Assembly (NCBI GenBank): GCA_025965895.1
Contig: JAOPWC010000047.1
Span: 61,115-125,114, forward strand
DNA length: 64,000 nt
Direction: 5' to 3'
Origin: Mycobacterium sp.
GTDB lineage: Bacteria; Actinomycetota; Actinomycetes; Mycobacteriales; Mycobacteriaceae
In this document: positions 1 to 10,140 of the stretch, piece after piece
Numbering within the stretch: position 1 is the first letter of the stretch
Layout of the letters: each line of letters begins with the position of its first letter
Notes under the pieces: model-generated
What the model was told of the DNA's origin: nothing
The model's input: only the letters and a program-made list of their open reading frames with translations
The model's database searches: none
Program-made: the position numbers and the translations under genes

Positions 1-1
1 C

Positions 2-676
2 GCCCGCCTGCTCGCCGAGCGTGGCGCGTCGGTCGTCCTCGGGGCCCGCCGCACTGAGCGGCTCGAGGAACTCGCCCGCAGCATCCGTGAACGCGGTGGG
101 CGCGCACTCGTCACCGCCACCGACGTCAGCCGCCGAGCGGACCTCGAGCGACTTGTCGGATCCTCGGTCGAGGAGTTCGGCCGGCTCGATGTCCTGGTGA
201 GTAACGCGGGCATCAGCAAGATCGGTCCCATTGCGGATCTTGACGTCGCCGGTTGGTCGGCGATGATCGACGTCAACCTGCGGGGGGTGCTCTACGGCAT
301 CGCGGCGGCACTGCCGGTGTTCCGCCGACAGGGGGAGGGTCATTTTGTGACGACCGTGTCGACTGCCGGGCTCAGGATCGTACCCAATCAGGCGGTCTAT
401 GCCGGCACCAAGAACGCTGTTCGCACCCTCCTTGAAGGGCTGCGACAGGAGTCGACCGACGGCGTGCTCCGGTCAACCTCGATATCGCCGGGTTTCGTCC
501 GCACTGAGCTCGATACGTCCATTGACGACGAGGTCGTCCGCGAGCAGATCCGAGCCAACATGGACGCCTTGGGAATCCCTCCCGCGGCGGTCGCGCGCGC
601 CATTGCGTTCGCGATCGAACAGCGGCCCGACGTCGAAATCGGCGAAATCACGATTCGCCCCGCCGCCCAGGGATAA
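2..676 (+). CDS. SDR-family oxidoreductase, 5' end outside window
   Basis: Frame open from base 2 (ARLLAERGASVVLGARRTERLEEL...DVLVSNAGISKIG...YAGTKNAV); NAG and YxxxK SDR motifs. Confidence 0.9.
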   Translation, partial: ARLLAERGASVVLGARRTERLEELARSIRERGGRALVTATDVSRRADLERLVGSSVEEFGRLDVLVSNAGISKIGPIADLDVAGWSAMIDVNLRGVLYGIAAALPVFRRQGEGHFVTTVSTAGLRIVPNQAVYAGTKNAVRTLLEGLRQESTDGVLRSTSISPGFVRTELDTSIDDEVVREQIRANMDALGIPPAAVARAIAFAIEQRPDVEIGEITIRPAAQG

Positions 677-903
677 CGGGGACCGCTGTCACCCGCGTGT
701 TCGTCGACATCGCTGTGATCTCGACGGCGCCCGCCAACTCGCTTGCAAACTGCCGGGTTGTTATAGAACTATGATGACATGTTTGCCCATCCCTCAACGG
801 CTTCGGGCACGCCCGGGCAGTTCCCGGTGCTCGTGCCGTCCTGGGCCCCCGGCCGACCCCTGCGTCGGGTGGCCGGGCCGGCCTCGTCCTGCTCAGGCGG
901 TGG

Positions 904-1878
904 TTGATGGAGCGGACCCAAGCGTTGCGAGAGCATGCCGCACGACTCGGCGTCACTGCAGCGATCGTCCTGGCGGGCGGCGAAGAGGTCGTGTCAGTGG
1001 GTTCGGTTTCGCGGCCGGTACCGGTTCATTCGATACGCAAGTCACTGCTGAGCGCGTTATACGGGCAGGCCCACGACGCCGGACTTGTCGACCTGCGCGC
1101 CACGCTGAGCGAACTGGGGATCGACGAGACACCGCCGCTGAGCGCGCAGCAGAAAGCGGCGACCGTCGAGGACCTACTCACCGCCCGTTCGGGTGTTTAC
1201 CCGGCAGCGGCCGGTCACATCGGCGTGCCGGGCCGGCCGACTCGCGGCACCCACCCACCGGGCACACACTGGCTCTACAACAACTGGGATTTCAACGTTC
1301 TCGGAAACATCTACGAGCGCATCACCCATAGAAGCATCTACCTCGCCTTCGACCACGAAATCGCCAAACCCTTGGGGCTCATTGACTGGGACCTTTGGGC
1401 TCACGGAGCGTACGAGTACCGCGACGACATCCTCGGCGGCACCCAGCGCTACCCGAACTACACCTTCATGCTCTCAGCGCGGGACCTGACCCGCGTCGGG
1501 GAGCTCTACCGCCAACACGGACACTGGAACGGGCATCAACTGATCTCGGAGAGCTGGATCGCCACGAGCACGCAGCCACACGCGCGCACAAGCTTCCCGC
1601 CCGGATTATCGGGCATCTACGGGTACTGCTGGTGGGTGGCAGGCCCCGAATCGGCGTCGGGCCAAAACGGAATTCCGTCGGGGACATTCTCGGCCACGGG
1701 ATTCGGAGGCAATTACCTCACCGTTGTACCGCCTCTCGATGCAGTCGTCGTGACCACCGTGGATATCCCGACGCCTAAGATCAGGGACGCGATTCAGCAA
1801 GACGGCGCTCAGCGCCACGCACTTGCCGACGACGACTACGCGGAATTTCTGCGCGACGTCGTGAAAACAATCCAATAA
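904..1878 (+). CDS. serine hydrolase (beta-lactamase/PBP-like family)
   Basis: 324 aa ORF, TTG start; SIRKS (SxxK-like), YNNWDFNVLGNIYE, class C beta-lactamase-like architecture. Confidence 0.75.
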   Translation: MMERTQALREHAARLGVTAAIVLAGGEEVVSVGSVSRPVPVHSIRKSLLSALYGQAHDAGLVDLRATLSELGIDETPPLSAQQKAATVEDLLTARSGVYPAAAGHIGVPGRPTRGTHPPGTHWLYNNWDFNVLGNIYERITHRSIYLAFDHEIAKPLGLIDWDLWAHGAYEYRDDILGGTQRYPNYTFMLSARDLTRVGELYRQHGHWNGHQLISESWIATSTQPHARTSFPPGLSGIYGYCWWVAGPESASGQNGIPSGTFSATGFGGNYLTVVPPLDAVVVTTVDIPTPKIRDAIQQDGAQRHALADDDYAEFLRDVVKTIQ

Positions 1879-1911
1879 TGTCGCAGCACAGCGTATCTGC
1901 AGAAGTCCGCG

Positions 1912-2577
1912 TCACTGAGATCCGGCGGCAGGGGCGGCCCAGCAGTCGTGATAGACCAGCTCCGACAATGGCCTGGCAGTTCGCCAATTTTCGATCTCCA
2001 ACACTGGACGCTCCGGAAATTCCGGCACCGGCCCCAGGCACAGCACTGCCACCGGATCCGCGTCGGCGGGAAGTGCCAGTAACCGCGCCAGCTCCTCGGG
2101 GTCGAAGATCGACACCCATCCCATCCCGAGACCTTCCGCTCGGGCGGCCAGCCATAAGTTCTGGATGGCACAAGAAACCGATGCCAGATCCATATCCGGC
2201 ATCGTCCGCCGGCCAAAGACGTGCTTCTCGCGATCATCACCCAGGATCACGACCAGAACCTCAGCGCAGTCGAGAATGCCTTCGACCTTCAGAGCGAGAA
2301 ACTCTGACTGACGGCTTCCTAGCGCGGCCGCGGTGCGGTGCCGCTCGGCATCGACCACGGCGTGAATGTCAAGCCGGCGTTGGCCATCGGTGATGCGGAT
2401 GAACCGCCAGGGCTGCATCAGCCCCACGCTCGGCGCGGCATGAGCTGCATGTAACACCCGCTGCAGGACGCATTCCGGCACCACCGAATCCGGCGAGAAG
2501 CGACGCATGTCACGTCGCTCGAACATCACCTTGTAGATCGCTCTGCGCTCGTCATCGGAATACGCGTGCTCGGTCAC
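1912..2577 (-). CDS. bluB: BluB-like nitroreductase (5,6-dimethylbenzimidazole synthase family)
   Basis: FERRDMRRFSPDSVVPECVLQRVLHAAHAAPSVGLMQPWRFIRI...GMGWVSIFDPEELARLLALP is typical of BluB. Confidence 0.85.
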   Translation of the reverse strand: MTEHAYSDDERRAIYKVMFERRDMRRFSPDSVVPECVLQRVLHAAHAAPSVGLMQPWRFIRITDGQRRLDIHAVVDAERHRTAAALGSRQSEFLALKVEGILDCAEVLVVILGDDREKHVFGRRTMPDMDLASVSCAIQNLWLAARAEGLGMGWVSIFDPEELARLLALPADADPVAVLCLGPVPEFPERPVLEIENWRTARPLSELVYHDCWAAPAAGSQ

Positions 2578-2656
2578 GGCACCGAGCCTAGCCGCGCTCG
2601 CACGGCGATTGCGGTGGCAGATTCAGTTGAGGGAAGAACGGCCATTCCCCTGACGA

Positions 2657-3085
2657 TTAGGGCAGCGCGCTGGCCAGTTGCTTCGGCATCAGCGCTTTGA
2701 TGTCGTCCCATTCGCCGTCGGTGATGTAGCTGCGCAGCGCCTGCAGCACCGTGCGTTCCAGCCGCTCGACGTCGCCCTCGATCTCGTAGGGGAACTCCGC
2801 CCGGATGCGTTGCAGGAACTCCGCCCGGTTGAGCTTCATCGGCACCTTGCTGGGATCCCATTCCGCGTAGTAGATGCCCCGCACGAGCATCGGCAGCTGG
2901 GCGCCCAGCTGAGCGGCCTCCTCGACCGGCAGCCGATCGCGCAACGCGTGCAGGACGGCCCGCAGAGCGGCGTAGGACTGGTTCCGGCGCTCCTTGGGCC
3001 AGCCGTACGCCTCCTCGATCTGGTGCAGGAGCCGGTTGGTCTTGTCTTCTGTGGTCTTGAAGGAGGTGAACCCCTTGTCGCCCAT
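2657..3085 (-). CDS. DUF2267-family protein
   Basis: MGDKGFTSFKTTEDKTNRLLHQIEEAYGW...ALRAVLHALRDRLPVEEAAQLGAQLPMLVRGIYYAEWDP pattern. Confidence 0.8.
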   Translation of the reverse strand: MGDKGFTSFKTTEDKTNRLLHQIEEAYGWPKERRNQSYAALRAVLHALRDRLPVEEAAQLGAQLPMLVRGIYYAEWDPSKVPMKLNRAEFLQRIRAEFPYEIEGDVERLERTVLQALRSYITDGEWDDIKALMPKQLASALP

Positions 3086-3500
3086 GCTTGACGCCTCTCT
3101 GGAAATCGGCCGGCCACGAACAAAACGCCGTATCGGTGTTCCAATGGTGCACGCGGCGGACACCCGTGCGATTGAGCACCGCAGCGCCAATCGGGGTGGT
3201 CTCCGTCGTCCTAGCGGGACGACCAGGCAACAGCCATGCTCCAAGTCGGCCTCCCGACAACCGTTCACCCCGCCACGTTTCGGCCGGATGCGTGCGGGTA
3301 ATTCGGCTAAAGGCGGCTGCCCGTTGCACAGCTCGCCGGCCCGAGGTCGCCGAACGCGAAGTGCGGTCACAGCCCCGCGGCCCGCGGCGAGCCGTGGCCG
3401 AGTGCGCAAGGACCACCCTGGCGCCGAACTGTCCCCACCCGCTGGGAATCCACATGCGAAAGCAACGCGACAACCCGACAACGACAGGAGCTCCGCAGCT

Positions 3501-5219
3501 ATGGCGCAGACGGGCACGCATACGGTCGTCGGTGTCAACCGGACGCAGGACGGATCGATTGCCGTCGCGCGCGGCGCGTCTGCCGTGTACAGCATCCAGA
3601 AGGAACGCATCACCAGGCGCAAGCATCACTGGGGCCGGCTCGGCGACGTTCCGGACCGCTATCTCCCGCGGATGCCGTTGCTGCGCGAAAGGGTCGATCT
3701 CGTCGTCGAGTGCTACTCCTCAGACACCGAGATCGCGCACCTCGGCGCCTACCAGGACGAACTACGCGCGTCACTCGCCCTCGCACCTCACGCCGAGATT
3801 GTCCGGGTCTCTCATCATCTGATGCATCTCTACAGCGCCTTCTTTCCCTCGCCGTTCGACCATGCCTCGGCAATGATCATCGACGCCCAGGGCAGCCGCG
3901 CCCGGGATTTCACCGAGCCGGTCGCTTTGCCACCGGGTGCCGGTGATCTGCTCGAGGTCGCTTCGTTCTACACCTGCGACCGGGCGAGCGGCCAGATCGA
4001 ATGCCTCGCCAAGCAGTTGTGGGACGGCGACCCCACGCGTCCGGTCGGGTTGGGCCGCTTCTACTCCCTGCTGACCCACATGTTCTGGCCGACAGGCGAG
4101 GGCAACGAGGGGAAGGTGATGGGCCTTGCGCCTTTCGGCGACCCAGACGCGCACGACCTGCCCGATCTCGACGTGCGCGAGCACGAGGCCTTCATTCCAG
4201 ACGACTGGATGGTTGCGTTCGAGGAGCGCAACCGCTACCGGTACTTCGTGGGTGGCAGCGGCAGTTTCAAGGATTGTGCCGACTTCGCCGCCGCTGGGCA
4301 GCGCGCGTTCGAAAACGCGTTGCAGCGGGTGGTCTGCTGGCTGCATGCCCGAACCGGCCTGCCGGACCTCGTCTTCGCGGGCGGCACCGCTCTGAATTGC
4401 ACCGCGAACGGGCGCCTCCTCCGCACGGGGCCGTTCCGCGACATGTTTATCCCGCCCAGCCCGCATGACGGCGGTACCGCCGTCGGCTGTGCCCTCTACG
4501 GCCAGATCGCCTGCCTGGGCCGGCGCAGCGACTTCCGCTGGACCAATGATTTCCTCGGACCGGAGCCCGATCCGGCGGAAATCGAAGCCGAGGTCGGCGA
4601 CCTGCCGGACGATCTGATTCTCGAGCGCCCCGACAATTTGATATCGGCGATGGTCGGCTTGCTGCAACGCGGCCGGGTGGTCGGGCTCCACCAAGGACGG
4701 AGCGAATCAGGCCCTCGCGCGCTGGGAAACCGCAGCATCATCGCCGACCCACGACGCCCCGACATGCAGGACTTCATCAACTTCGACGTGAAAGGCCGCG
4801 AATGGTTTCGACCGCTCGCGCCGCTGGTGTTGGCGGAGCACGCCCAACGCATCTTCGATGTCGACCGCCCCGCGCCGTTCATGCAGTACGCCGCCGACGT
4901 GCGCCCCGAGTACCGGGCGCAGTTGCCAGGAATCACGCATATCGATGGCAGCGCACGACTCCAGACCGTCGAGCCCGTGAACACCCCGTTCCTGTACGCG
5001 CTGCTGACCGCCTGGCACGCTCACACTGGTTCGCCGGTCCTGATCAACACCTCGCTCAACGGCCCAGGCGATCCGCTGACCGAGACGCCCGAACAATCGA
5101 CCGCGACGCTCCGCAAGACAAACATGCATGCGCTCGCGCTGCCGCCCTACTTAATTCGCAAACGCGATGAGCCGCCCGTGCCGGGCGAGGAGTGGCGCCG
5201 CCCGCCGCGGCCCAGATAG
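3501..5219 (+). CDS. carbamoyltransferase (NodU/CmcH family)
   Basis: HHLMHLYSAFFPSPFDHASAMIIDAQGS, GNEGKVMGLAPFG, SESGPRALGNRSIIADPR, NTSLNGPGDPLTETPEQ motifs; ATG at 3501. Confidence 0.9.
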   Translation: MAQTGTHTVVGVNRTQDGSIAVARGASAVYSIQKERITRRKHHWGRLGDVPDRYLPRMPLLRERVDLVVECYSSDTEIAHLGAYQDELRASLALAPHAEIVRVSHHLMHLYSAFFPSPFDHASAMIIDAQGSRARDFTEPVALPPGAGDLLEVASFYTCDRASGQIECLAKQLWDGDPTRPVGLGRFYSLLTHMFWPTGEGNEGKVMGLAPFGDPDAHDLPDLDVREHEAFIPDDWMVAFEERNRYRYFVGGSGSFKDCADFAAAGQRAFENALQRVVCWLHARTGLPDLVFAGGTALNCTANGRLLRTGPFRDMFIPPSPHDGGTAVGCALYGQIACLGRRSDFRWTNDFLGPEPDPAEIEAEVGDLPDDLILERPDNLISAMVGLLQRGRVVGLHQGRSESGPRALGNRSIIADPRRPDMQDFINFDVKGREWFRPLAPLVLAEHAQRIFDVDRPAPFMQYAADVRPEYRAQLPGITHIDGSARLQTVEPVNTPFLYALLTAWHAHTGSPVLINTSLNGPGDPLTETPEQSTATLRKTNMHALALPPYLIRKRDEPPVPGEEWRRPPRPR

Positions 5220-6610
5220 CCCGCGAGCCGGTCGAGTACGTTACGGGTGATTTGCTCCACCACCGGCTCGAAGCCGTCGGCAAGGACACGAACCCAATCG
5301 GTGGTCGCCGCGTTGAACACGGTGCCGCCCCGGGTGAACACGCCCATCGTCGCGGCCGCGTTGCCCATGCCCCACCCGCTCGGCCGCGCGTCGCCCACGG
5401 CGAGGATCGTGAACTCCGCGGGCGTCCCGTCGATGCCGCTTGGATGTACCGGTCGCCCCCCGTCGAGGTCGGCGCGGTCGAAATGCGCTCCGTCGGACTC
5501 GTATCCGACGACGTATGCACCTTCCCGGCCGAATACGTCGCCGTGGTGCACGCCCGTCCCCGCGTAGACCCAGTGATCGGCGTGCTGCACGCGGTAGCCC
5601 ACCGGCTGTGGGTGATCGTCGCGATCCCGCTCGCCGCCGTTGCGAAAACTCACCCCGGTCATCGTGTTCTCCGGCCGGCCGGTCTCGTGCCAGTACTCGA
5701 GGCGGCTGAAGGCGTGGTCATCGTGAAAGACGACACGCCACCAGCAGGTGTTCCCGCTGAAGAAGGCGACGTTGCCGCCCGTCGAGACGTAACCCTCGAC
5801 CGCGTCGCGCATCGCGTCGGTCCAGTATTCGTCGTGTCCGGCGCTGAGGAGCAGCCGGTAGGGGGCGAGCAGCGCCCCGCCCTCGCGATGCAACTCCACG
5901 TCGGTGCAGTAGTCGACCGGGTAGCCTTCGCGCTCCAGCCAACTGATGAAGGGCGCGTCCCAGTGCACGAACGTCTGCCGGGGCGTCGGGTCGAACGGAT
6001 CGAAGTTCGTGATGTCGTACGGCATCGCGCCGGCACCGCCGCCGGGACGGTGCAGGTTGACCGCCGATACGATCCGCCGCGGAGTCTCGTGAGGCCGGGG
6101 AACGTTGTACAGGCACCAGTGACCCCGCCCTGTGGTGGGGTCGTACGCCTCGTCGCCGCCGAGGTTGTAGGCGTGGTAGGTCAGCAGGGGGACTTTGTAG
6201 AGGATGCGCGCCGTCGTGCCCGCCGCTGCCCGGACGACAAAGAGCGCCACGCCGTTGCGGCCGTCCGGCTTGGAGCGGTCCGGCGGCGACACCTCCCGGC
6301 CGGTCCCGTCGCCCTCGATGAGCAGCGCCAGATACACGCCCGACTTCCATGGGCGAGGGACGGTGAACGGGTATGCCGGCCATGGCGCGAGCGGTTCCCC
6401 GTGCAGGCCCAGACCCGGTCTACCCCAATCCTCAAAGGGCAGATGGAGCGGGGCGTCCCGACCCGCCAGCCAGGGCGAACGCTGGTGTTCGATGAGATCG
6501 GCCCCGAAGCGGCGAAACTCCACGCGAAACTGAGGAGCGTCGGTGACGATCCGCAGCGTCAGCCGCCCTCCAGGGCTTGGACTCGGCTGCTCGACGTAAC
6601 CCCGGATCAT
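5147..6610 (-). CDS. N,N-dimethylformamidase large-subunit-like protein
   Basis: LLTYHAYNLGGDEAYDP...LLLSAGHDEYWTDAMRDAVEGYVSTGGNVAFFSGNTCWWRV; ATG at 6610. Confidence 0.82.
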   Translation of the reverse strand: MIRGYVEQPSPSPGGRLTLRIVTDAPQFRVEFRRFGADLIEHQRSPWLAGRDAPLHLPFEDWGRPGLGLHGEPLAPWPAYPFTVPRPWKSGVYLALLIEGDGTGREVSPPDRSKPDGRNGVALFVVRAAAGTTARILYKVPLLTYHAYNLGGDEAYDPTTGRGHWCLYNVPRPHETPRRIVSAVNLHRPGGGAGAMPYDITNFDPFDPTPRQTFVHWDAPFISWLEREGYPVDYCTDVELHREGGALLAPYRLLLSAGHDEYWTDAMRDAVEGYVSTGGNVAFFSGNTCWWRVVFHDDHAFSRLEYWHETGRPENTMTGVSFRNGGERDRDDHPQPVGYRVQHADHWVYAGTGVHHGDVFGREGAYVVGYESDGAHFDRADLDGGRPVHPSGIDGTPAEFTILAVGDARPSGWGMGNAAATMGVFTRGGTVFNAATTDWVRVLADGFEPVVEQITRNVLDRLAGYLGRGGRRHSSPGTGGSSRLRIK

Positions 6611-6914
6611 GGCGCCCTCCTGCCCGCTCGGTGCGCGGTGCTGCGTTCCCGGCGGCTCCCCGGCCGGAGGCGCAGACGGGACGCGGTCAACTGCGGTCCC
6701 TATACCCGTCCAGCGTTCCGTTGATCGGATTGCTGCCTGAAACGGCGCCGAAGCAGGCCACGGCGATCGGGAGCGCCGCAATTACTTTCGACGAGGTGCC
6801 CACCCATCGGTGATGGCATGGCCCGTGTGCCCGATACCCGGCGTCGCCGCGTTCCGGTAACTCCAACGCAACGGCAGCGGTGCGTCCTACGCCGTGGGGG
6901 CGTTTCCCAAGCAG

Positions 6915-7949
6915 CTATGGCGTCGCGGGTGCGTCGTGGTTCGCCGGGTAGGCGTGGATGAGAGCGCTGGAGAGTTTCGGCACGGCGTGGATGAGGGTGT
7001 GTTCCGCCTCGTGAGCGATGCGGTGGGCGTCGGCGAGGCTGGTGTTGGGGTCGATGTCGAGCTCGGCGTCGGCGTGTAGTCGGTGTCCGATCCAGCGCAT
7101 CTTGACGCTGCGCACTCCCTTGACTCCCGCTTCGGCGGCGAGGGCTGCTTCGGCGGCATCGACCAGCTGGGGGTCGACTCCGTCCATGAGCCGACGGAAC
7201 ACATCGCGAACGGCGGTGCGAAGGATGGCAAGAATGGCGATGGTGATGACCAGTCCGACGATGGGGTCGGCGAGGGGGAACCCCAACGCGACGCCGCCTG
7301 CGCCGAAAAGCACCGCCAGAGAGGTAAATCCGTCGGTTCTCGCATGCAGTCCGTCGGCGACAAGGGCGGCCGAGCCGATCTGTCGGCCGACGCGGATGCG
7401 GTAAACCGCGACGAGTTCGTTGCCGAGGAACCCAACGAGCCCGGCGGCTGCCACCCAGGCGACATGATTTATCGCCACCGGGTGAATGAGGCGCCGTGTC
7501 GATTCGATCGCGGCCAGGACGGCGGACGCGCTGATCATGGCGATCACGAACAGCCCAGCGAGGTCCTCGGCGCGACCGAACCCGTAGGTGTAGCGGCGGG
7601 TGGCTGCCCGCCGCCCCAGGGCGAACGCGATCCACAGCGGGACCGCGGTGAGCGCATCGGCGAAGTTGTGGATCGTGTCGGCAAGCAAGGCCACCGAGCC
7701 CGAGAGCACCACGATCACCAGCTGCGCGAGGGAGGTGGCACCGAGCGCAAGCAGGCTGATCTTCACCGCGCGGATACCGGCGGCGCTGGATTCCAGGGCA
7801 CCATCGATGCTGTCGGAGGCGTCGTGGCTGTGCGGTGCGAGAACCTCCCGCAGCGCTGCGCCGAGCTTTCCGCCATGGCCGTCTTGCCCGTGTCCATGGT
7901 CGTGTCTGTGGTCGTGGCCGGTGGTGTTGTGGCGGTCCTCGTGGCTCAT
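6915..7949 (-). CDS. cation diffusion facilitator (CDF) transporter with His-rich N-terminus
   Basis: HDHRHDHGHGQDGHG leader; LLADTIHNFADALTAVPLWIAF, LVADGLHARTDGFTSLAVL. Confidence 0.92.
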   Translation of the reverse strand: MSHEDRHNTTGHDHRHDHGHGQDGHGGKLGAALREVLAPHSHDASDSIDGALESSAAGIRAVKISLLALGATSLAQLVIVVLSGSVALLADTIHNFADALTAVPLWIAFALGRRAATRRYTYGFGRAEDLAGLFVIAMISASAVLAAIESTRRLIHPVAINHVAWVAAAGLVGFLGNELVAVYRIRVGRQIGSAALVADGLHARTDGFTSLAVLFGAGGVALGFPLADPIVGLVITIAILAILRTAVRDVFRRLMDGVDPQLVDAAEAALAAEAGVKGVRSVKMRWIGHRLHADAELDIDPNTSLADAHRIAHEAEHTLIHAVPKLSSALIHAYPANHDAPATP

Positions 7950-8365
7950 GCGCCTTCTCCGGCCTTCGCCGACGTCGTGTCGGTGTCGTTGCGTCCGTGC
8001 AGGATTGCGAGATCGCCGGTCGCGCGGTGGTGTCCGGGCACGCCGGGGCCGGCGTGTTCGGCGTTGAACACCGCATCGGTGACAAGTTGCGCGACGTGGT
8101 CGTTTTCCAGGCTGTAGAAGATTGTGGTGCCGTCGCGGCGGGTGCGCACCAAACGCGCCATCCGCAACTTCGCCAGATGCTGCGACACCGAAGCGGCCGG
8201 CTTACCGACGTGAACGGCGAGATCGTTGACCGACATCTCCTGACCAACCAGCGCCCACAACACCTGAACACGGGTGACCTCAGCCAGCATCCGGAACACC
8301 TCCACGACAAGGTCGACCTGATCGTCAGGCAGCCTGCGGCGGCAAACACCCGTATCTGCATTCAT
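7946..8365 (-). CDS. ArsR/SmtB-family metal-responsive regulator
   Basis: FRMLAEVTRVQVLWALVGQEMSVNDLAVHVGKPAASVSQHLAKLRMARLV; ATGA overlap with CDF gene. Confidence 0.92.
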   Translation of the reverse strand: MNADTGVCRRRLPDDQVDLVVEVFRMLAEVTRVQVLWALVGQEMSVNDLAVHVGKPAASVSQHLAKLRMARLVRTRRDGTTIFYSLENDHVAQLVTDAVFNAEHAGPGVPGHHRATGDLAILHGRNDTDTTSAKAGEGA

Positions 8366-8375
8366 ACGCAGATAC
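8352..8375. promoter_or_regulatory. inverted repeat overlapping the ArsR start codon, putative operator
   Basis: GTATCTGC-(8 nt)-GCAGATAC, perfect 8-bp arms. Confidence 0.6.
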
Positions 8376-8479
8376 TACAAGACCGCTTGTCGCTGAATTG
8401 CCAAGCTGTTGCACCCCGGCGCATTCGGAATACCCACAGGCTTCGCGATAGCACTGTCTGGACCGCGGTGCTTATGGCG

Positions 8480-8819
8480 TCACTCAGAGGTCGATCGCGC
8501 AGGACTGTTCGATCCCAGCACGGCCAACGAGCGCCCCAACCCAAGGAAAACGGCGACGCACAGCGTGAGATCGAGGAGCTCTGCGTCAGTGAAAAGCTCC
8601 CGTAGTCGGCCGAAGAACGCGTCGTCGATCGAGGCATGGTCGTTGGCGAAGCGTTCCGCGTACTCGATCGCAAGACGTTGCCGCGGCGTATAGCCGGGGT
8701 AGGTGGCGTACGCCACGACGTTCTCGTAAAGCTCCCGCGCGACGCCCGCCTCCAGCACACCGACGGCGCCCGGAAGTCGGCGCAGGCCCGGGGCCGTCGG
8801 GCACGTCGAGCCTAGCCAT
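8480..8819 (-). pseudogene. carboxymuconolactone decarboxylase (AhpD-like) remnant with internal deletion and frameshift
   Basis: N-terminus MARLDVPDGPGP in one frame; C-terminal ARELYENVVAYATYPGYTPRQRLAIEYAERFANDHASIDDAFFGRLRELFTDAELLDLTL in another; CxxC-containing core absent. Confidence 0.65.
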
Positions 8820-8913
8820 GCGTCAACTCGGGGGAGGTGAATCCCACCGGCATGGCGCTGTCCAGGCACTTCCCGCGCATGTAACGCGACGGCGCGCTCG
8901 ATACCCTGGCAAA

Positions 8914-10056
8914 GTGTTCATCACGCCGCGCTACGGCAACGGCGCGCTCACCGACCTGGTTCCCTCCGTGCTTGGGGTGCTCGGCGTCGCGGGGGAATCC
9001 GACCGGATCGGGCTTGAGCTCACCGGCGTGCGCCGCGTCGGGATCCTGCTGATCGACGGGATGGGCGCCGACCTCGTGACGGCCCGGGGAAGCGTCGCGC
9101 CCTTCCTCGGCGGCCTGCCGCAACGAACGTTGACCGCGGGCTTTCCCAGCACCACGGCGACGAGCCTCGCGTCGCTCGGCACGGGCGTACCGCCGGGCGA
9201 GCACGGCATCGTCGGCTACCTCCTCGCTGTTCCCGGGCACGAGCGGCTGATGAACCCGCTCAGTTGGCGACTAGTCGGCGACGGACCCAAGGCCGACCTT
9301 CTGAAGGAAGTGGTACCGGAACAGTTCCAGCCCGTAACCACCGCCCTCGAGCGGGCGGTGGCGGACGGCATTCGCGTGACCCAGGTGGCGCCGATGTACC
9401 AGGCGGGGTCGGGCCTGACCAGGGCGGCGCTGCGGGGCGGCGAGTTCCGGCCGAGCTTCTCGTCGGGCGATCTCGTCGACGGCGTGGTCTCGGCGCTCGC
9501 CGACGGCGACCGGTCGCTCGTGTACGCCTACCATGGCGACCTGGATGTGACCGGGCATGTGCGCGGCCCACATTCCGACGCGTGGGCGCTCGAACTCTCC
9601 CAGATCGATCTGATCGTCCGGCTGATCGCCGAGCGGCTGCCGCCCGACGCGGCCGTGCTTGTCACCGCCGACCACGGCATGGTGGAGGTCCATTCGCCGG
9701 TCGACTTCGACAGGCAGGCCGAACTGCAGGCCGGCGTTCGAGCACTTGGCGGCGAGCCCCGCGCACGCCACGTCTATGCGGCAGCTGGCGCCGGCGACGA
9801 CGTCGCCGCGGCCTGGCGCGCGCTGCTGGGCGGCGACTTCACGGTGGCGACCCGGGCCGAGGCGATCGGTTGGGGCTGGTTCGGGCCGCGGGTGACGGCC
9901 CGGGTGGCGCCCCGGATCGGCGACGTCGTGGTCGTGGCGAACACTGACCGTGCGGTAATCCGGTCTGGCGGCGAGCCGCAGCAGTCACGCCTGATCGGTC
10001 ACCACGGCTCGCTCACACCGGCCGAGATGCTGGTGCCGTTGTACACGTTTCGCTGA
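8914..10056 (+). CDS. alkaline phosphatase / nucleotide pyrophosphatase family protein
   Basis: RVGILLIDGMGADL, GFPSTTATSLASLGTGVPPGEHGIVGY, VLVTADHGMVEV; GTG start. Confidence 0.88.
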   Translation: MFITPRYGNGALTDLVPSVLGVLGVAGESDRIGLELTGVRRVGILLIDGMGADLVTARGSVAPFLGGLPQRTLTAGFPSTTATSLASLGTGVPPGEHGIVGYLLAVPGHERLMNPLSWRLVGDGPKADLLKEVVPEQFQPVTTALERAVADGIRVTQVAPMYQAGSGLTRAALRGGEFRPSFSSGDLVDGVVSALADGDRSLVYAYHGDLDVTGHVRGPHSDAWALELSQIDLIVRLIAERLPPDAAVLVTADHGMVEVHSPVDFDRQAELQAGVRALGGEPRARHVYAAAGAGDDVAAAWRALLGGDFTVATRAEAIGWGWFGPRVTARVAPRIGDVVVVANTDRAVIRSGGEPQQSRLIGHHGSLTPAEMLVPLYTFR

Positions 10057-10140
10057 CACTCGGGCCAGATCAGTCGGCCTTTCGGAAGGTGCTGAAGACC
10101 CCCCGGTGGCACCCACAGAGCCACGCAACTTCGGCGTTAC

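Noticed and set aside
5192-6724. 510-aa plus-strand ORF
   Set aside because: Antisense to the well-supported dimethylformamidase-like gene; no domain logic.
6700-8361. 553-aa minus-strand ORF
   Set aside because: Frame shadow of the ArsR and CDF genes; low-complexity Arg/His/Pro translation.
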